Shown here: positions 7,002-9,959 of the stretch, in pieces | Position numbering within the stretch: the stretch's first letter is position 1 | How the letters are laid out: every line of letters begins with the position of its first letter | Source: Clostridiaceae bacterium | GTDB taxonomy: Bacteria; Bacillota; Clostridia; Oscillospirales; Acutalibacteraceae | Direction of reading: 5' to 3' | Length of the DNA stretch: 9,959 nt | Assembly (NCBI GenBank): GCA_904502175.1 | Contig: CAJGDU010000031.1 | Span: 1-9,959, forward strand | The notes under the pieces: generated by a model | Seen by the model: only the letters and a program-made list of their open reading frames with translations | Databases searched by the model: none | Told to the model about the DNA's origin: nothing | Translations under genes and position numbers: made by a program

Positions 7002-7934
7002 ATGGCCATCGCAAAATCCCTGCTCGACCTCGTCGGCAAGACCCCGCTGCTCGAGGCGCAAAACTACAACAAAGCGTATAACCCCAACGCCACCGTCCTT
7101 GCGAAACTCGAGTACTTCAACCCGGCCGGTTCGGTCAAAGACCGTATTGCCGCCGCCATGATCGAAGACGCCGAGGCGAAAGGCGAGCTGAAGGAAGGCT
7201 CCACCATCATCGAGCCCACCTCCGGCAACACCGGCATCGGCCTGTCCGCCATTGCGGCCGCCAAGGGTTATCGCATCATCATTACCATGCCCGAGACCAT
7301 GTCCGTCGAGCGCCGGAAGCTCATGGCCGCCTATGGCGCCGAGCTGGTCCTCACGGAAGGCGCGAAGGGCATGAAGGGCGCCATCGCCAAAGCCGAAGAG
7401 CTCGCGAAAGAGATCCCCGGCAGCTTCATCCCCGGCCAGTTCGTGAACCCCGCGAACCCGAAGTCCCACTATGAGACCACCGGTCCCGAAATCTGGGAAG
7501 ACACCGACGGAAAGGTCGACTTCTTCGTCGCCGGCGTCGGCACCGGCGGTACGCTGTCCGGCGTGGGCAAGTACCTCAAGGAAAAGAACCCCGATGTGAA
7601 GATCATCGGCGTGGAGCCCGCCTCCTCCCCCGTCCTCACCAAGGGCGTGGCCGGTGCCCATAAGATCCAGGGCATTGGCGCGGGGTTTGTCCCGGACACC
7701 CTGGACACCGACATCTATGACGAAGTCATCCCCGTCGAGAACGAAGATGCCTTCGAGCAGGGCCGCAAGTTCGTCAAGGCGGAAGGCGTCCTCATCGGCA
7801 TCTCCTCCGGCGCCGCCCTGTTCGCCGCCACTCAGCTGGCCAACCGTCCCGAGAACGCGGGCAAGACCATTGTCGTCCTGCTCCCCGACACCGGCGACCG
7901 GTACCTGTCCACCGCCCTCTTCAACGCGGAATAA
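7002..7934 (+). CDS. cysK: Cysteine synthase A (O-acetylserine sulfhydrylase)
   Basis: This PLP enzyme makes L-cysteine from O-acetylserine and sulfide in the cytoplasm, the last step of cysteine synthesis. The 310-aa product has the usual family length. The cofactor lysine is K46 in NPAGSVKDR. The substrate loop TSGNTG is at 73-78, the phosphate-binding GVGTGGTLSG at 178-187, and GISSGAAL at 266-273 places S269 beside the pyridine nitrogen. IQGIGAGFVP at 222-231 is also typical of CysK. No extra regulatory CBS domain is present, so cystathionine beta-synthase is unlikely. It is a single-gene unit with its own strong promoter and terminator. The upstream Rrf2 regulator suggests cysteine-responsive control, and CysK proteins are known to act as partners of CymR in Bacillus. 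Confidence 0.97.
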   Translation: MAIAKSLLDLVGKTPLLEAQNYNKAYNPNATVLAKLEYFNPAGSVKDRIAAAMIEDAEAKGELKEGSTIIEPTSGNTGIGLSAIAAAKGYRIIITMPETMSVERRKLMAAYGAELVLTEGAKGMKGAIAKAEELAKEIPGSFIPGQFVNPANPKSHYETTGPEIWEDTDGKVDFFVAGVGTGGTLSGVGKYLKEKNPDVKIIGVEPASSPVLTKGVAGAHKIQGIGAGFVPDTLDTDIYDEVIPVENEDAFEQGRKFVKAEGVLIGISSGAALFAATQLANRPENAGKTIVVLLPDTGDRYLSTALFNAE

Positions 7935-7942
7935 ACGACAAT

Positions 7943-7976
7943 AAAAAACCTCCGACGATAAGTCGGAGGCTTTTTT
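7943..7976. terminator. Bidirectional intrinsic terminator between cysK and hypA
   Basis: An 8-bp stem (CCTCCGAC 7949-7956 with GTCGGAGG 7962-7969) and a 5-nt loop are flanked by six A residues on the left and six T residues on the right. It can therefore stop both the cysK transcript and the convergent hypA transcript, whose stop codon is at 7986. Confidence 0.92.
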
Positions 7977-7985
7977 GTTGTGTTG

Positions 7986-8330
7986 TCAGACCGCTTCGAT
8001 CTCTTTGACGTTGATCTCCTGTCCGCGGAGCAGGTAGGTCTTTCCTGACTCGCAATACGGACACTGGCGGCCGTACTTTACGGTGGCATAGGTCTTGGCG
8101 CAGTTCTCACAGTACGTGATGGCCGGCGTTTCCACGACCTTCAGTTTTGCCTCCGTCATGCATTCGTGTTTTTTGACCGCCCAGTTCCAGACATCGTCCA
8201 GGTAGCTGGGCACGACACCGGAGACCTCCCCCAGTTCCAAAGTAACAGAGGAGACCGTAGTGAGGTCATTTTTCTCGACGACTTCTTCGACATCGTCGAT
8301 GATGTAGAACACGATGCCTAATTCATGCAT
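7986..8330 (-). CDS. hypA: Nickel metallochaperone HypA
   Basis: HypA binds Ni(II) through its N-terminal Met-His and helps insert nickel into NiFe hydrogenase, and in some bacteria urease, usually with the GTPase HypB. The 114-aa length is normal. The start MHELGI carries the nickel-binding His2, and the zinc site is C74-E-N-C77 with C90-P-Y-C93. Strand LELGEVSGV at 31-39 also fits. The start is fixed by this motif; only a weak AAAGGG lies upstream, so translation may depend on the preceding gene, whose stop is 15 nt away. It is the second gene of a two-gene operon. No hypB, hydrogenase or urease gene is visible in the window, so its client is unknown; the neighbour could be part of the answer. 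Confidence 0.95.
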   Translation of the reverse strand: MHELGIVFYIIDDVEEVVEKNDLTTVSSVTLELGEVSGVVPSYLDDVWNWAVKKHECMTEAKLKVVETPAITYCENCAKTYATVKYGRQCPYCESGKTYLLRGQEINVKEIEAV

Positions 8331-8345
8331 GGGGGAAACCCTTTC

Positions 8346-8753
8346 TTACAGTTCTTTACCGGCAGCAAACGCGGTAATGATCTTGGTGGCGGGTTTGTCG
8401 AGGACGCACAGGTTGGCGACAACGCCTTCCACGGTGAACTCGCGCTGGCCAACACCGTAACCGGTGAGCTTGCGGACCGCTTTTTCGATCTTGATGCCGT
8501 CCTGCAGGTCGGCCAGGATGGACTGCAGCTGCGCCTCATACTTCTCCATGGTCATCTCGTCTTCGACGCCGGGGATGACATAGGCCTGCCGCTTGTAGTC
8601 GGTCACTTTGTCAAACGTTTTCTCTTCGTTGAACAGGGTGTTCTCGCCGGAACGAAGGATGGCGACTTTACCGTCTTCGATGACGATGTCGCCCCAGAAC
8701 GGGATCCAGCCGCTGCCGTCGACGATGATAACGTTTTTGAGCATATTGGTCAT
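8346..8753 (-). CDS. Amidohydrolase-like beta-sandwich protein lacking the catalytic barrel
   Basis: I do not recognise this 135-aa protein as a named family, but both ends resemble the split beta-sandwich (composite) domain of amidohydrolases such as dihydroorotase. The N-terminus reads MLKNVIIVDGSG then GDIVIEDGKVAIL (4-33), and VIPGVED (59-65) matches the strand that leads to the metal site. There the usual PGxxDxHxH is PGVEDEMTM (61-69): the Asp is kept and both histidines are methionines. A helical stretch of about 30 residues then replaces the roughly 250-residue TIM barrel, and the C-terminal strands return (TVEGVVANLCVLDKP at 107-121, ending AAGKEL). Catalysis of the usual type is therefore unlikely. 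GGAGG lies 10 nt before the ATG, and the frame is clean to a normal stop, so it looks like a maintained small gene rather than debris. It leads the operon with hypA. Confidence 0.8.
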   Translation of the reverse strand: MTNMLKNVIIVDGSGWIPFWGDIVIEDGKVAILRSGENTLFNEEKTFDKVTDYKRQAYVIPGVEDEMTMEKYEAQLQSILADLQDGIKIEKAVRKLTGYGVGQREFTVEGVVANLCVLDKPATKIITAFAAGKEL

Positions 8754-8785
8754 AATAATTTACCCTCCCAATAGTGATACCGGCT

Positions 8786-8803
8786 GCCAATCCGCAGACT
8801 GGC
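8786..8803 (-). repeat. Small hairpin in the leader of the amidohydrolase-like/hypA operon
   Basis: GCCAATC (8786-8792) and GACTGGC (8797-8803) form a 7-bp stem with one G-U pair around a CGCA spacer. It lies within the roughly 60-nt 5' leader, about 20 nt before the ribosome binding site. It is not followed by a U tract, so it is not a terminator. It may stabilise the transcript. Confidence 0.4.
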
Positions 8804-8820
8804 GCCATTGTTACTGTATT

Positions 8821-8848
8821 ATTATAACATGATTTATTTTACCGACAA
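8821..8848 (-). promoter_or_regulatory. Promoter of the amidohydrolase-like/hypA operon
   Basis: On the minus strand an extended -10, TGTTATAAT (8829-8821), contains a perfect TATAAT. TTGTCG (8848-8843) sits 16 nt upstream of it and matches the -35 consensus at 4 of 6 bases. Transcription would begin near 8814. Copies of GATACCGGC at 8851-8859 and 8776-8784 flank the promoter. Confidence 0.75.
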
Positions 8849-8857
8849 GGGATACCG

Positions 8858-8892
8858 GCGCTTTTTTTGGGCACGCGGTGTCAAAAAAACGC
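8858..8892. repeat. Imperfect inverted repeat with T7/A7 arms in the divergent intergenic region
   Basis: GCG, one unpaired C, seven T and a G (8858-8869) pair with C, seven A and CGC (8882-8892). The 12-nt centre holds a further CAC-GCG-GTG mini-hairpin. No gene ends here, so a terminator role is not obvious. It may be a protein-binding dyad or an intrinsically bent or cruciform-prone segment between two divergent promoters. Confidence 0.5.
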
Positions 8893-8895
8893 ACG

Positions 8896-8913
8896 ACATT
8901 CCGTGCACATTCC
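8896..8913 (+). repeat. Tandem ACATTCC repeat, 11-bp period
   Basis: Two exact copies of ACATTCC (8896-8902 and 8907-8913) are separated by GTGC, a period of 11 bp, or one helical turn. A related ACATTC is found near 9028. Direct repeats with this spacing are the usual DNA target form for OmpR/PhoB-family regulators, and such a regulator is encoded about 130 bp downstream. Its use as an autoregulatory site is inference. Confidence 0.45.
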
Positions 8914-8988
8914 ACAAAAAACTGACAGATGCCCCCGCGCCCAAATCTTTACTTTTTCTTTGAAATGTCATTACTTTATTTTATCCTG

Positions 8989-8997
8989 TGCTATGAT
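8989..8997 (+). promoter_or_regulatory. Probable promoter of the response regulator/kinase operon
   Basis: TGCTATGAT (8989-8997) is an extended -10 with 5 of 6 matches to TATAAT. No good -35 lies at 17 nt; the upstream stretch 8941-8985 is very AT-rich and could act as an UP element. The weak -35 is consistent with an activator-dependent promoter. The start would be near 9004, leaving a leader of about 43 nt with GGAGGAG before the ATG. Confidence 0.6.
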
Positions 8998-9046
8998 AGT
9001 ATGGAGCCAAGTCAAAGACGTCCATGACATTCACACGGAGGAGATT

Positions 9047-9736
9047 ATGTACACTGTTTTGGTTTGCGACGACGACAGAGCCATTCTCGAGTCCATCCGC
9101 ATCTACCTTGCCCAGGAGGGCTACGAGGTCCTGACGGCCTCGGACGGTCTGGAGGCCATCGACCTCCTCAGGGACCACGAAGTCCACTGCCTGGTGCTGG
9201 ACATCATGATGCCGAAGCTCGACGGCCTGTCCGCCATGCTGAAGATCCGGGAAGACAGCAACATTCCCATCATCCTGCTCTCGGCAAAGTCTGAGGACAC
9301 CGACAAGATCACCGGCCTCAGTTTCGGGGCGGACGACTATGTCACCAAGCCCTTCAACCCGCTGGAGCTGGTGGCCCGGGTCAAATCGCAGGTCCGGCGA
9401 TATGCCAAACTCGGCAGCATGGAGCAAAGCGACAGTGTGCTCGTCACCGGAGGTCTGGAGCTGGACACCGACAAAAAACGGGTCACGGTGGACGGCGAAG
9501 AGGTGCGGCTCACCGCCCTCGAGTACCAGATCCTCGAATATCTCATGCAGAACATGGGCCGGGTGCTCTCCACGGCGCAGATCTATGAAGCCGTCTGGAA
9601 TGAGCCCGCCCTCTCGACGGAGAAGACCGTTACGGTCCATATCCGCAACATCCGTGAGAAGGTCGAGATCGATCCGAAAAATCCAAACTATATAAAGGTG
9701 GTGTGGGGACTTGGCTACAAAGTCGACAAAGTTTAA
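9047..9736 (+). CDS. OmpR/PhoB-family response regulator (VanR-like)
   Basis: This cytoplasmic DNA-binding regulator is activated by phosphotransfer from the adjacent kinase. The 229-aa length is standard. The receiver domain (about 1-120) has the acidic cluster D8-D10, phosphoacceptor D52 in LDIMMPKLDG, switch residue S79 in LLSAK, Y98 and K101 in TKPF. The winged-helix output domain (about 133-227) includes LTALEYQILEYLM, the recognition-helix region TEKTVTVHIRNIREKV and the closing VVWGLGYKV. The ATG at 9047 is chosen because GGAGGAG precedes it and the receiver begins there directly; the reading frame also extends upstream to 8867, but that part has no receiver-like sequence. The linker wording (SAKSEDTDKITGL) is closest to VanR-like regulators, a broad group not limited to vancomycin resistance. 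The kinase gene overlaps its 3' end. Confidence 0.95.
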   Translation: MYTVLVCDDDRAILESIRIYLAQEGYEVLTASDGLEAIDLLRDHEVHCLVLDIMMPKLDGLSAMLKIREDSNIPIILLSAKSEDTDKITGLSFGADDYVTKPFNPLELVARVKSQVRRYAKLGSMEQSDSVLVTGGLELDTDKKRVTVDGEEVRLTALEYQILEYLMQNMGRVLSTAQIYEAVWNEPALSTEKTVTVHIRNIREKVEIDPKNPNYIKVVWGLGYKVDKV

Positions 9737-9959
9737 ATACTCCAACATTTCAAAGGCGATCTGCCTTCTGCTCGCCACGCTCCTGTTCTCCCTGGGCACC
9801 TGGTGTGCCGTGGAACTGGGCGTCGGCAGCATGGTCTACGGACCACAGGAATACTTCCAGAACGACGCGGCGGAAGGCCGCCAGAGCTATACCGAAAGCC
9901 GCGCCTTCGAAACGGCGCTGGCGGACGACGTCTCCATCCTTCTGGACCTTGCCTCGCAC
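9711..9959 (+). CDS. Sensor histidine kinase, N-terminal part (3' end outside window)
   Basis: The partner kinase of the upstream regulator starts inside it: the frame is open from 9696, and the only nearby start is TTG at 9711, with AGGTGG 9 nt before it. The genes overlap by 26 nt, so translation is probably coupled. The 83 visible residues have a basic N-terminus (ATKSTKFKYS), a transmembrane segment at about 15-38 (KAICLLLATLLFSLGTW) and the beginning of a polar, acidic segment that should lie outside the membrane as the sensor domain. The HAMP, phosphoacceptor-His and ATPase domains are beyond the right edge, so the kinase identity rests on gene order, the overlap and the topology. The signal it senses is unknown. 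Confidence 0.82.
   Translation, partial: MATKSTKFKYSNISKAICLLLATLLFSLGTWCAVELGVGSMVYGPQEYFQNDAAEGRQSYTESRAFETALADDVSILLDLASH

Noticed and set aside
6945..7661. A 238-codon minus-strand frame opposite cysK
   Set aside because: It is a glycine/valine-rich antisense shadow that includes the cysK leader. cysK has complete family motifs.
7986..8753. The possibility that the 135-aa gene is a frameshifted piece of a larger amidohydrolase
   Set aside because: Both ends of the beta-sandwich are in one uninterrupted frame with a normal start and stop. The flanking DNA is hypA on one side and a promoter on the other, leaving no room for a lost barrel.
8867..9046. An upstream extension of the response regulator frame to an ATG at 8867
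   Set aside because: The added 60 residues are not receiver-like and cross the predicted promoter and AT-rich region. The ATG at 9047 has a strong RBS and begins the receiver directly.
8981..9832. A 283-codon minus-strand frame opposite the response regulator
   Set aside because: It is an antisense shadow of a clear OmpR/PhoB gene, with no domain and no RBS.

Overview
This is a GC-rich window whose short intergenic gaps are AT-rich. It most likely comes from an anaerobic member of the Bacillota (Clostridia or Negativicutes type). The grounds are a T-box leader in front of ileS, sigma-A-like TTGACA/TATAAT promoters, strong GGAGG ribosome binding sites, compact U-tailed terminators between convergent genes, a CymR-like Rrf2 regulator and a VanR-like response regulator. 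Genus and habitat cannot be read from the sequence. I saw no rRNA, tRNA, insertion sequence or CRISPR array.

Layout, left to right. (1) The 3' part of a serpin gene (+) runs in from the left edge and converges on ileS across a shared bidirectional terminator. (2) ileS (-) encodes a 1062-aa isoleucyl-tRNA synthetase of the eukaryote-like IleS2 type. Its roughly 300-nt leader holds a promoter and an Ile-specific T-box with specifier AUC, a UGGU acceptor-binding bulge and a 13-bp terminator. (3) Upstream on the same strand is a secreted calcineurin-like metallophosphoesterase. (4) Divergent from it is a cysteine-free Rrf2/CymR-like regulator (+), followed by cysK (+); each has its own promoter and terminator. 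(5) Convergent to cysK is a two-gene minus-strand operon. Its first gene encodes a 135-aa protein that looks like an amidohydrolase reduced to its beta-sandwich domain, and its second gene is hypA. (6) Divergent from that operon is an OmpR/PhoB-family response regulator (+), which overlaps the start of a membrane histidine kinase cut by the right edge.

How the parts work together. Uncharged tRNA-Ile should control ileS by antitermination. The Rrf2 protein beside cysK matches the CymR/CysK logic of cysteine control in other Firmicutes, and both promoters carry a TAGGAAA-containing box. The response regulator and kinase form one translationally coupled sensor unit; a tandem ACATTCC repeat with 11-bp period upstream could be its own operator. 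The least explained unit is the mini-amidohydrolase plus hypA operon, where the canonical metal-binding HxH is replaced by MxM and no hydrogenase or urease gene is in view.
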